Of a stretch of DNA of 64,000 nucleotides, positions 1-10,462 are shown in pieces. The stretch is from Lethocerus indicus (Eukaryota > Arthropoda > Insecta > Hemiptera > Belostomatidae). The stretch lies in NCBI GenBank assembly GCA_019843655.1, contig JACDQD010000106.1:2480001-2544000 (forward strand). Direction: 5' to 3'. The position numbers and the translations under genes were made by a program. Position 1 is the first letter of the stretch; the number at the start of each line of letters is the position of its first letter. The notes beneath the pieces were generated by a model. The model saw nothing but the letters and a program-made list of their open reading frames with translations, had not been told where the DNA came from and made no database searches.

Positions 1-235
1 GACCAGTCGTATACCTTTTACGAGAGGCGTCCAGCGCGCGGCCCAATGTGTTCGGCCGGGAGCCCCGCCTCCGGGAGGGAACAGACTTGTTGAGTCGGCC
101 TGACCGACCACTCGTGTTTCCCTCTCGGAGTGTGTAGTGAGCGTCCCGTAGTCCGTCCCACGGTGCCCGGGATGACCAGTTGTATGTATACCTTTTCTAG
201 AGGCGTCCAGCGCGCGGCCCCAATGTGTTCGGAGT
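1..235. repeat. Direct repeat with a ~173-bp period at the window edge
   Basis: The first ~58 bases recur, slightly altered, at 174-232: both contain a block beginning GACCAGT and the stretch AGGCGTCCAGCGCGCGGCC followed by an AATGTGTTCGG block. The second copy runs directly into the region upstream of the retroelement's left terminal repeat. The window starts inside the first copy, so a longer array to the left is possible. Confidence 0.6.
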
Positions 236-281
236 GAGGATGCCCAAAAAACATCCAAAGTGCTAACCAGTGACTAACACC

Positions 282-318
282 GCTACTGAAGATGGCGAGC
301 AGCCGAAACCGGTCTAGC
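282..318 (+). ncRNA. Hammerhead ribozyme-like motif (type I), copy 1
   Basis: The parts in order are: GCTA (282-285, 3' strand of helix I); CTGAAGA (286-292, matching core CUGANGA); one extra T (293); helix II GGC-GAGCA-GCC (294-304); GAAA (305-308); C C G (309-311); GTC (312-314, cleavage triplet); TAGC (315-318, 5' strand of helix I, exact complement of GCTA). Helix III is only A-C/G-U around a CG loop. Hammerheads with tiny helix III are known from pLTRs of Penelope-like elements. Activity is inferred. The extra base between the core and helix II departs from the textbook form. Confidence 0.65.
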
Positions 319-402
319 AAAAGACCAAACCAGCGAGAGGAGACAGAAACATCACGAACCTACAGTATTCCAACCCCTCGCAGACCACAAAACAGGTATA
401 TC
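284..402 (+). repeat. Left terminal repeat (pLTR) of the Penelope-like element
   Basis: This 119-bp unit begins just before the CTGAAGA hammerhead core and ends at the CCACAAAACAGGTATATC block. It is the reference copy of a terminal repeat found at about fifteen further places in the window. Just upstream, at 236-262, is the motif ATGCCCAAAAAACATCCAAA, which also precedes the copies at 53.7 and 61.5 kb and, altered, at 12.6 kb. Confidence 0.75.
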
Positions 403-848
403 TAATTAGTTACAGCCAGACAGGCTAACATTCTAAACGTATACACAATTCAAAACTGACAAACTACAAGACAATCGCGAACATTTGGTTTAACAAACAG
501 TGCCTCCTCTTAAAAATCACGCCCAACTTACGTAAACGTTAACTTCAAAACTCCCTCCCCGCCCAGAAAGCAAAAAAAATCGCGGAAACCACATGGATAA
601 AAATCAGAAATTAGGTCCCTACACATAAAAAAAGATAAAATCAAACACCACACTTATAACACTACACTTAGAAATGTCCAAATTCTTACCACAACTACTA
701 GACTTTATAGAGGAAACCAAAACAAACGCCAAAAGGAAAAAGATGACACTCTAAACCAAAAAATCTCAAAACTGACCAAAACTTTATAACCACCCAACAC
801 TACAAAATTTCACCCCAGAATCGTAAACCTCAACCAACGTTAAATTCA

Positions 849-1989
849 CCCCCTCAGAACAACAGCTACTAGAAAAAGGCCTGAAATACAACTTAAAACC
901 CAAGAACATTAAGAATACAATCGAACGTAACATCATTGACGCGGAACTAGCTCTATCAGTAACCTCCCGGAACCCCTAAAAGAAAAAACCAGACACGCGG
1001 TCGCTAACCAATTAGAAAAAACCATAAAACACCACCCAAACAATTATCATAACAGAGAACACCAGATAGCCCGAAAAATTCAAGAAAACCAGTGCGTAAT
1101 TAAAAAAGCCGACAAAGGCAACAACACCATAGTAGTCATGACAAACGCGGAATACAACAAAAAAACCACCCAATTTATCAAAGAAAACAATTATGTAAAA
1201 CTAACCGCGGACCCCACCGAAAAATACCAAAACAACCTCCGCAACACGCTGAAAGTATGCACAAATATTATAGATAAAAAACTTAGCCACAAATTCATAA
1301 ATATGAACCCCTCAGCACCAAAATTAAACGCACTACCAAAAATTCATAAAACAGATGTCCCTATTAAGCCGGTCTTAAACCACACCACAGCCCCAACATA
1401 TAAAATAGCCAAACACATCGCTAAAATAATAAAGAAAAAATCACCCTCAACAACAATTACACAGCAAAAAACACATTAGAACTAATAAACTCCATAAACA
1501 CAACTAAAACATCTAGAAAAACTAAATTAATATCATTGGACAACTTATACACGTCTATACCAATCAAAGAAACGGATTAAACTCTTAAAATCACACCTGA
1601 CAAAGAATAACACAATAGAATTCACAAACGAACTCATAAAACTTACAACCCTAAACCTTAGTCAAAACTACTTCCAATTTAACGATAAATATTACCAGGG
1701 TAATAATGGACTCGGAATGGGCAACCCCACATCCGCCATCCTATCCGAACTCTTCCTCCAAGACCTAGAGGACAGACACATTGAGACACTCAAAAAGAAA
1801 TACATCAGCCACTATATCAGACACGTAGACGACACACTACTAATCACAGACCACCACAACCCTGACGAAATACTAAACAACTTCAACTTCCTCCACCCAA
1901 AAATACAATACACGATAGAGAAAGAAAAAGACGACCAAATTAATTTCTTAGACGTTACTGAAGATGGCGAGCAGCCGAAACCGGTCTAG
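849..1989 (+). pseudogene. Reverse transcriptase of a Penelope-like element, frameshifted
   Basis: The remains of one reverse transcriptase are spread over several frames. Visible in order: an N-terminal LLEKGLKYN block (~870-890); ADKGNNTIVVM (~1108-1140); LNALPKIHK (~1324-1350), the PKIHK signature of Penelope-type RT; motif A, SLDNLYTSIPIKE (~1537-1575); motif B, GLGMGNPTSAI (~1708-1740); motif C, YIRHVDDTLLI (~1813-1845), with the catalytic DD; then INFLDV (~1939-1956). Frameshifts fall near 960, 1440 and 1580, with a stop just before the last. The final 12 or so codons are read from the terminal repeat, so the end of the protein and its endonuclease are gone. It cannot make an active enzyme as it stands. 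Confidence 0.75.
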
Positions 1990-1990
1990 C
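1954..1990 (+). ncRNA. Hammerhead ribozyme-like motif (type I), copy 2
   Basis: Identical to copy 1 except that the helix I strand is GTTA (1954-1957), leaving one G-U wobble with TAGC (1987-1990). Core CTGAAGA is 1958-1964, GAAA is 1977-1980, and the cleavage triplet GTC is 1984-1986. The RT frame ends with TAG immediately after the predicted cleavage site. Confidence 0.6.
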
Positions 1991-2074
1991 AAAAGACCTA
2001 ACCAGCGAGAGGAGACAGAAACATCACGAACCTACAGTATTCCAACCCCTCGCAGACCACAAAACAGGTATATC
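1956..2074 (+). repeat. Right terminal repeat (pLTR) of the Penelope-like element
   Basis: Same 119-bp sequence and orientation as 284-402, with a T for A difference in the GACCTAACC block. It abuts the end of the RT frame, and the in-frame stop TAG (1987-1989) lies inside it. Confidence 0.75.
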
Positions 2075-2318
2075 AAATTATAAGTTTTTCTGTTTTGACT
2101 GACTGACTCGGCCTTATGGAATTAAATTATCGTATGAAAAATGATAGGCTATCTCATCTGGTAACATCGGGTGTCATTAGGGGTATAACTCAGATAAGAC
2201 ACGGAATGCTACCGACGATGGCCAGAACCGAAGACCGGACTAGAACAGGGCCCGAATAGGCTTTTGGAAACGGGTAAATCGCGAGAGTTAAAATACAAAG
2301 TATCTACGGTCTTGGTCT

Positions 2319-2403
2319 TGGGGCGGTGACGTCATAGATGGCGTGACTTGAGGTCGTGACGTCAAGGATCAGAAAAAGGAGGCGGCGGCGGCGGCGGCGG
2401 CGG
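2319..2403. promoter_or_regulatory. GC box, two perfect CRE palindromes and a GGC repeat
   Basis: A GGGGCGG box (2320-2326) touches a perfect TGACGTCA site (2327-2334). A second perfect TGACGTCA lies exactly 30 bp on (2357-2364), followed by a (GGC)n run (about 2381-2403). This looks like a CREB/ATF-type promoter with a GC-rich leader, but I found no open reading frame with splice sites beside it, so the gene served is unknown or lost. It may belong to mobile DNA. Confidence 0.35.
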
Positions 2404-5290
2404 CTCACTTATCGCGTCTCCTGTCGCCCACATCTAGATCTGTTGCTTTCAACGCTACCAATTTTTGTAAATGGCACCGCAGTAAAATGCCTCTTTTTTC
2501 TTTTAGTTTTCCCTCTATATTAGATCGGAAATTAGCCGGCAATTCGTACATTGACCTACTGCGTATAAGGTTTTCAGTCGCCTTATGTTTCTGGAGTGCC
2601 ACCGTAATAATACGGCAGCATTAAAGAGGATTCGACATTTGTAGCGACGGATATTTTGTAGTTTCCATATTACATCCTTTGGATTGGTGGATGAGGAACA
2701 TAAAACAGAAAAATATTGCGTCGTTCTGGTAGTAAATGCAATATTCTTCATCAAGTTCTAGTCCATAGACCAGATGTTCTTATTGTTACCTCCTTATTTG
2801 TGGTAGAAGGTTCATACAAACTTCAACCTGGGGCAGGGTTCACCGGATTCGCATTGCGGAAAGGACGTGAAACGAATTGGCGATGATTTCAGGATATTTA
2901 TCCTTGGAATGGACATTCATAAGGATATAGGAACTGCCATAGGTACGCCAAGCCAGACAAAATAGGAGGACCCTTTTTACCAGCCGGTATCGCGACTAAC
3001 AAAGTCGCGAAACTCTTAAGGAATGTTCAAAAGGGATGACTTTCACGTACCACAGTGCCTGTGTACGTATGACCGGTCTGTTTCTAGACCTTTTTTTGAT
3101 TGAATAAATTGCGCCGGTCGAGAGTGTATAAATCCAAGGGCGCTTTGCAAAGGGGGTGAGTGGCGGTCACTCACCTGTGTCGTCATAAGGTCAAAACCGA
3201 CCGGGGGCAGACGTCAGCAGGGCTACCGCCCCCGCACCACTCACACAGTGAGCGGGGCGAGGAATTGAAAAAACGACATAGAGCCAGGGAAAGAAAGACA
3301 CTGGTAACAAAGAAGAGAGATTTATTTTTGTATTCATATCATTCTTTACGTATCCTGGCCTTCAAATTAGGCCTTGGTACTATAACACAGTAGGGTTACC
3401 AAATTGTGGCCAAAACCCTTAATCCTTATTTACATTAATCTCCTGAGAATTTGTGGATGATGATGTTTAAACCAGCAGTCCACATCGGTGTATGGACGTT
3501 GTTCGAACGTGGATGGTTGTCTCCTGCACTTCAGTCTAGGTTAGAGGTAGTTTTGATACTTGTGACCATAATTATGAAAGTGGTCTAAGTCATATATTTC
3601 TGGTTTCGAGATATTTAATGAATTGCTTTCGAATAAATTAAGAAATATTTTTATATTATGCAACATTTTAATTTAGAATTTTATTAGTCTCAATTAATGG
3701 AAGTTGTCTATGAATATGAAATTTTGTGTGAATTTCATATGAAAATGTTGTATTTAAAGTTTGAATTGACAGACCACTTTCATAATTATGGGCACATTTG
3801 ATTGTTTATTGCCCTTAATTATTTTATTCTAATCATGGCGGCATGTGTGGGGACGACCGATTTTTATAATAATTACGATTTACAATTCATGGATTTCGAT
3901 TGATACCTTTGATAAATTTTAATTTGATCCTTCCGATCCTGATTTAATTTGATACTCTCCGGTTTGGTGGTTTCAATGATCCCGCCAGAATCTACTTGCT
4001 TCGATTCTTGCACGTTCCAGAACGTCCAGAACGGGCGATGAGAGAAAAATCCGGAGAAAGTGGAAAAATGGAAGGAGGAGCGTGTAAGATAAGGTTGTAT
4101 GTAATGGGAGCGGGGGCCTATTTATAGAGTGTAGACTGTGGAGCCCCCTCTATATGCAACACATCCAACCTTGGTGGCCACCGCACCCACTGCCCTGAGG
4201 TCAAACATATTTCCAGCTAATCCACGATAGCTACTGTAGCTATTTTTGTACAAAAAAAAAGAAGAAACAGTGGGCCGTGTGAACTGAAATATTCTGTTTC
4301 GAAGAAGCTATCCTCTATAATAGTTTTTTATTTTATACAGAGTTTGAAAAATCTATGTAGAGGGGTGGCTAACCCTTGCTGACCCGCGGTCACGCCGATC
4401 GTTAACCGGCATTTACATAGGTGCGTTACATAGCTCCTCCGCTCCGTACCCAAGGAGAAATATTTATGTTTTCTATGAAAGTACATATAGGACAGTTTTT
4501 CTTGGTTAATACATACCTACCGGCCTGCGGGCCTTTCTAAATTTATATAGAAATATAGAGTGGATGAAGACTTAAAGATGAAATGGGAAGAGGAATACGG
4601 CGCATGGGATCAGATCATAGAATGGTATTTTTTTCTAATAATCCATTTTCTCTGGACGTGTTTTCTTTCTCAGTAGGCGTGGCTGGACGTGTGCTTCGCT
4701 CCGACGAATCTATACCTAACGAAGATTCGCGTTAGGTGTACAAAATGATGACAATGTCAGGTATAGAACCAGTGGCGACCCGTGCCAACCAAACCGGTAG
4801 AGAATTGAGGACTAAAAAAGTGGCTGCCCAACACTAACCTGTCAGCTAGGTCATGCTATTCGTGTTACCTATCGGTCTAACCGGGGAATCGTTTTCCGTT
4901 CAACAAGTACCGAACAATTGCCAGTATTTGAGAAGTGTCAGTGCTCGATGACAAGAAATGCTGATCACTATGCGCTGTTATTGGCTTTGCAGTTGGTTGG
5001 TTATTCCTACATCGGTATTCTCGTAACATCAAAAGCTTAAAATTGGTTAATTTGTTAGCTCGCATTATGCATTAAATCTTTACATGCATTGAGCGCTACG
5101 AGCTGTGAACTTTTACCGACTTTAATCGTCGGCAACATGCGTATAATCCTCGTATTCCTTCTTTTATTAAGTGGCCGGAACAGTAAACGCGTTCTACCCA
5201 GATTTTTTCCAACCGATTAAACTTGCACAACCTACTATCTCGAGCTTACTCGTTGGTTTTATTACTCTTCCCCCTTTAACTACACCCGCT
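2404..5290. other. Intergenic, no gene recognised
   Basis: AT-rich DNA with short open frames lacking splice context or family motifs. The only structured part is the hairpin-rich patch at 3127-3262. Around 4020-4190 the DNA is locally GC-rich, but no exon is supported. Confidence 0.5.
3127..3262. repeat. TATA motif followed by two strong hairpins
   Basis: TATAAA occurs at 3127-3132. At 3155-3175 an 8-bp perfect inverted repeat, GGTGAGTG and CACTCACC, flanks a 5-nt loop. At about 3226-3260 a CGCCCC block pairs with GGGGCG outside a CTCAC/GTGAG stem. The layout could be a promoter or LTR leader of a retroelement, but no internal element domain is visible nearby. Confidence 0.35.
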
Positions 5291-8200
5291 GTGTTCAGCG
5301 ACCGAAACCGGTCTAGGAACTAAAATTCTGTAACCCCCGGAGATTACGACCCCCGTAACGCCATAAACTGTGTACAACTCGGTTGTACGGTGCCGTCGGG
5401 CACACAGTGGGCTTATTACCTCCGGGAGGAGGTAATATTAAGATTTAAGTGTGCGGTTTTCCAGGTCATGGGATCGATATGCGTTCAGGTTGGAAGTTGG
5501 CGTGACCCGAGGAGGTGGGCCCCGGCTATCGAGGCTCGAGGATCTCCCACCACTCCGGGCCCCTACACTGCTCTCAACCCCCATACAAGACACCCCCGGC
5601 CCATTCTGTTCTACTCTTTATGCAGACTCACCAAATTATACATTATCTTGGCGAGTATGATGCGGAGAATTTATTAAAATTAAAATACGTATTATTTAAA
5701 ATCGTAAACTAATCAGTACAGTGGTGTAAATGAATCTAAGAATGGACAACCTTTCAGCAAGCTTATTCCTCAACATCTGGCTCCCGCGTATAGACCAACG
5801 ATAGCCATATATATATTAAGGATAAAGAATATTTTAACTGACTAATAGGTAGACAGACTACAGACTAAAATAACAAAACTGACAGGTAGAATTATTTTTT
5901 AAATTGCATATTTCAACTGAATCTAAGAAATATAGCGTACGTAACGGACGGCTTCCGATACTCAACCCGCAATGCACATGTGTATTGAAGGTTAGTATTA
6001 GTAACAGTAGGCGCAATACACGAAAGTATACATTATACCTATTGCATATTGCTATAACACCTATTTTTAATCGGTTCTGAATTTACTAAAATAATTTTTA
6101 TCTTATACTCTTTATTTTTATATTAAATTTTAGGTTGATGAAGGCAACTGTTTTACGAATGTGAAAGTTTAATATAGCACAGGAGTGCTTCAAAACACTG
6201 AGTAGCATTGGACATTCCTCCCTCTGGACGGTCCCTTAAAACCAAAATAACTCACCTCTGTTATTTCCGCGCGAATTTACATTTTAACGTTGAAAACATC
6301 TGTAAAGCGTAGACTGGCGGTCTCCATTTTTTTGTTTGAAAGACTAATTCCATTGCAATATGAATTAATGGCCGAAAATATAAATTACCGGAATATCTAA
6401 AAGTCAGTGAAAAACAATTTCCCTATAATGGAGTGTTTTTAAGTTTGATCGTTGTATCAAAAATTACTTACATTTGGTCTTCGCAGAATTTTCCTTGACC
6501 CAAGTCCAAGTTTAGATTTATTTAAATTGCTGCTGGCAATTAACAGTCCGGAATAAATACGTAGATTAATATTCGTTTTGTGTTGCTGTGTTTTATAAAG
6601 CGGCTAAATATTTGAAACAGTACCCGGTGGTGGACTGAACTTTCTTGACATTAAACATTTCAAAAATAAAAAAATAATTGACGTTCAAAATGGCGTAATG
6701 CCTAGATATTCTACAGACGATATCTAATAATATAATCTGAGATACTTCAGTATAAAAGTAACAGTAACATTTAGCACCAAATCTTGTTCGGTCCTATGAT
6801 AGATCGGTTTCGGCTTCCTCCATGCCCATAGCAATCCGTCATTCATACGAAACAGGTCTAGTGTAGGACCAAATTGACATGTGAACACAGTAACAGTGAC
6901 GGGACAACTGGTGACTAATTCTAAGTGCCATGGGACTGAAGGAATACTACTCACTATTACGAGAATCCGAAACAAGCGATTGGAGGCAAATGGTCGGAAG
7001 AGATGGGGGCAGTAACATTGTTACCGTTCGGGCAGGAGGCGGGCCTAATTGCAACCTACCGATTTAACTTTATCTCGGCGATTCGAAACATAAAATAAGT
7101 AATATTCACCGCCATAAAATCTCACCAGCAAAAGGGAAAACTGTTGGAAGCGACGAATTATTCCGTGACCGACCCCCGGCTATCTCGGCCACCAATAAAA
7201 CATCTTTCATTTTATTTTATTTTTGTTTTTGTTATTTGTTTCTTATCATCATCTCTGGTTTCGTGACGGCGAGAGCCAGTCCAGAAGAGACACGGGCTAA
7301 CAAGCATGAAGACTCTAATCTCCGGCTCTCAATCTCAAACGACGGCTCCCATTGTAGATCTCAATTCCAATCTACATATTTAGATTCTACAGTTTTGTCC
7401 CTCCCCGACCAACAGGCCGTACAGACACACTCACGCACGCAAACCCGTCTACAACGAAATTAGATTTTGAACTGCATTAGATTTCTATTCCGACTGGATT
7501 TGGTGAGCTCCAGAACTTCAGAATTTCTGAAAATTTAAAACGATTGTTCTTGTCGGTTGTCAAATTAAAGCTCCGACCTACTCGATTTTTTCAGGGGATT
7601 GTCATTTGGCGGACTGAATAAAAATAAAACCGGGATTTAGTATTCTTATCTCGGTTCAAAATGTGACGCGTTGCGACATCCCCGTTGCGGCGGCACTCGA
7701 ACCGATAAGCGTTATCGGCCCGACGTTCACGTGTTGCCCCTCGGGCCGAACGCAGTCATTGTCCACAGGAGTCGCGTGAAAACGGTTAATTTTTTGTCAC
7801 TAAACAACTCTTGTTGGCCATTTGGAAAGACTTACTTTGAGGGCTTGCAGTTGGTCCCAGCTACGAATTTTATCGTTAGCGTCTCAGTTTCCGAATACAA
7901 CCACACTGTACGTTCACTGTCACTTGTATGAATTATCCCACCGAGTTATTCGTAGGATGAGTCGTTCAGGATTTAGTGCAATCAGTTTTTTGTGGTTCGG
8001 TCTGTTACTAGACGCGCCTGAACCAAATCTTCGCTAGCTGCCAATACAGGTATTCCGAAATCCGGGTTCCTTCTGGAGTCTTGGAATATCCCCATTATAT
8101 AATTTCTCCACTGCGTTGTCAGGCCCTTATGATATGATAACTGATACGATGTTGGTGTCCATCGCCCGGATATATTCCTCTTAAGAGTATCGACAACTTA

Positions 8201-9750
8201 AAAATGGCTTTCATGAAAAACCGCAGGGATTAATGATCGGTTGTCGAAATTTCTCTTGTATTTAGCTCTTCTCAGAATCGAAACTATCCTCAGAAATAAT
8301 TTCCATGCCGGCTGAAAATCGTAGATCCGGGACACGATCATTTATCACCACTCAACTAGATTCGGGTAAACTCTAGTTGTTACGTTGTATAAGATTACTA
8401 TAGAAATAATTCGAACAAAATTTTATTTATAATGTTGTGACATATAAACCCTTTAATAGACGACGGTCTAAGCCTGTAGCGTGAGTCAATAAACAATAAA
8501 TAATTAAATAATGTTACTGAAGATGCCACTTACGAGGAGTCCAAGAGATCAACGCATTCTCCGACTAATTTTTCCATATGCACCATAAAAATCTATATAT
8601 AAGAGAATATAAATTGAACATCGCGTGACATCGTTTGTTTCGTTTAACGATTTATCAAGCGAAAAAAAATTTAGCAGAATAAAATAACATTTATGACTTA
8701 AATTGAGGAATGAGAAACGCGGTTATTGCCAACTTTATACGGCCAAAGTACGCATACCGCTGGCTGTGTGTATTTATTTCTTTCCGTTCCGACCCGACTT
8801 TCCAGATAAAGTTTCGTATTTTCGTGACCGGCGAATTTTGCAATAAAATACATATTAAAATGCTTCCAAATAGGGCATCGCACCATTTTTTCCTTTTTAT
8901 GTAACTTGTTAATTCCCTCCTGCTTAGGGATGCAAATTACATGCAAATATACAACGCAATACAACTTTGGGCCCCAGCCGTATTGCCGAGCTCTCGCACC
9001 GCGATAACTCTCATCGACTATTTATTATATTTTTCTGCAAGATCCCCTAAATTTTCTTAAATATTAGGGAAAATGCGCTCAGTAATACTGTACTAAATCA
9101 CTACATGTTCTACAGCACGTATGGGAAATAATTTTAATCTAAATTCAACCAAAATATAATGAATCAGTGAGCTTCAAACATGGATTCGAAATCCGATAGA
9201 TTCGAAAATGCAGTGATTCAGTAACGACTTAGTTAGTAATTAATTACTACAGACCGGTGAATAAGGCTGTAATAAAGACTGTACTTCGAGCTCGATATTT
9301 CCGGCACATTGGGAGTTGAATTATACGGCATTGACTTCGGTATTCAGGAAAACGACTTTACTGCGGAAACGTGACTCTTAAAATTTTTCTTGTTTGTCGC
9401 ATATACAAGTCACAGCCCTCTGCGGGCGTCCGCAATGTTATTTGGAATATGCGACGTTAGATTTGTCAAATCACAATTTAAATTTGTAATCACCAAATTA
9501 ATCGTTTAATGATTCTTGACAGTCTTAGGGGGACAGAAAATATTCACTCCTTCGACACGCGTTAATTCAGAGTCATTCGCAGTCGCGGGTTTTCAGAACT
9601 CGAATCACGTAACAAGGAATATTTTAGTTCCAATGAATACGTTTATGACAAATATTTTGGCATTATGGGGTCTCATTTACTACTCGCTTTTCATTGATCA
9701 ACAGTGATATGTTTAATTCTACAAAGTAAATTTTAATAGCGTTTGCAGAA
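5291..9750. other. Intergenic, no gene recognised
   Basis: Short open frames only, none with convincing splice sites or domains. A fragment of the hammerhead terminal repeat (CGAAACCGGTCTAGG) is at 5305-5319, and a weak relative is near 6855-6885. About 75 bp at 8245-8320 resembles 22875-22952 at roughly three matches in four, suggesting an old dispersed repeat. Confidence 0.5.
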
Positions 9751-9754
9751 AAAA

Positions 9755-10462
9755 ATTATATATACAGTAGATTTCACAATACAATATTAAGTTTTTATTT
9801 GTCGATGAGAGTTTTGCTTTCTCCTCAAATAAAAATTATTAGATACAGATTAACTAGCGCACCTCTGAGTGTGGTGCGGAAATGTACTTAACTAAAGTTC
9901 GATGGGTACACTTGCACCGATAAACTAGCGCCCCCTGAGGGTGGTGCGGAAATGTACTTAACTAAAGTTCGTTGGGTGCACTTGCACCGATAAACTAGCG
10001 CCCCCTGAGGGTGGTGCGGAAATGTACTTAACTAAAGTTCGTTGGGTGCACTTGCACCGATAAACTAGCGCACCTCTGAGTGTGGTGCGGAAATGTACTT
10101 AACTAAAGTTCGTTGGGTACACTTGCACCGATAAACTAGCGCCCCCTGAGGGTGGTGCGGAAATGTACTTAACTAAAGTTCGTTGGGTACACTTGCACCG
10201 TTAAACTAGCGCCCCCCTGAGTGTGGTGCGGAAATGTACTTAACTAAAGTTCGTTGGGTTTACTTGCACCGTTAAACTAGCGCTCCCCTGAGTGTGGTGC
10301 GGAAATGTACTTAACTAAAGTTCGTTGTGTTTACTTGAACCGATAAACTAGCGCTCCCTGAGGGTGGTGCGGACGTGTACTTAACTAAAGTTTGTTGGGT
10401 CCACTTGCACCGATAAACTAGCGCCCCCCTGAGTTTGGTGCGGACGTGTACTTAACTAAATT
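9755..10462 (+). repeat. 70-bp satellite array A1 with element flank
   Basis: Nine head-to-tail units of about 70 bp. Each contains GGTGCGGAAATGTACTTAAC, then TAAAGTTCGTTGGGT and a CACTTGCACCGATAAACTAG block. Units vary by a few bases, and the last two read GGACGTG for GGAAATG. The left flank (9765-9850) is the reverse complement of the DNA on the outer side of array A3, including the TTTTGCTTTCTC block. This supports a transposed unit rather than local slippage. Confidence 0.9.

Larger units (their letters stand above)
284..2074 (+). mobile_element. Decayed Penelope-like retroelement with direct terminal repeats
   Basis: A 1.79-kb element bounded by two 119-bp direct repeats (284-402 and 1956-2074) that differ at one site I can see. 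Between them lies a broken reverse transcriptase with Penelope-type motifs. The internal coding strand is very rich in A and C and poor in G. The expected C-terminal GIY-YIG endonuclease is missing: the RT frame runs straight into the right terminal repeat. Direct, LTR-like ends (pLTRs) are known for Penelope-like elements. Near-identical ends around a frameshifted gene suggest a defective copy mobilised recently in trans, or a recent deletion derivative. Confidence 0.75.

Noticed and set aside
5390..5712. Three overlapping frames of 65-95 codons.
   Set aside because: Frames overlap each other in a locally GC-rich patch without splice sites or domain.
9850..10460. Possibility that the 70-bp satellite unit itself encodes a hammerhead, as in retrozymes.
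   Set aside because: The unit has no CUGANGA or GAAA core on either strand; only the flanking terminal repeats do.
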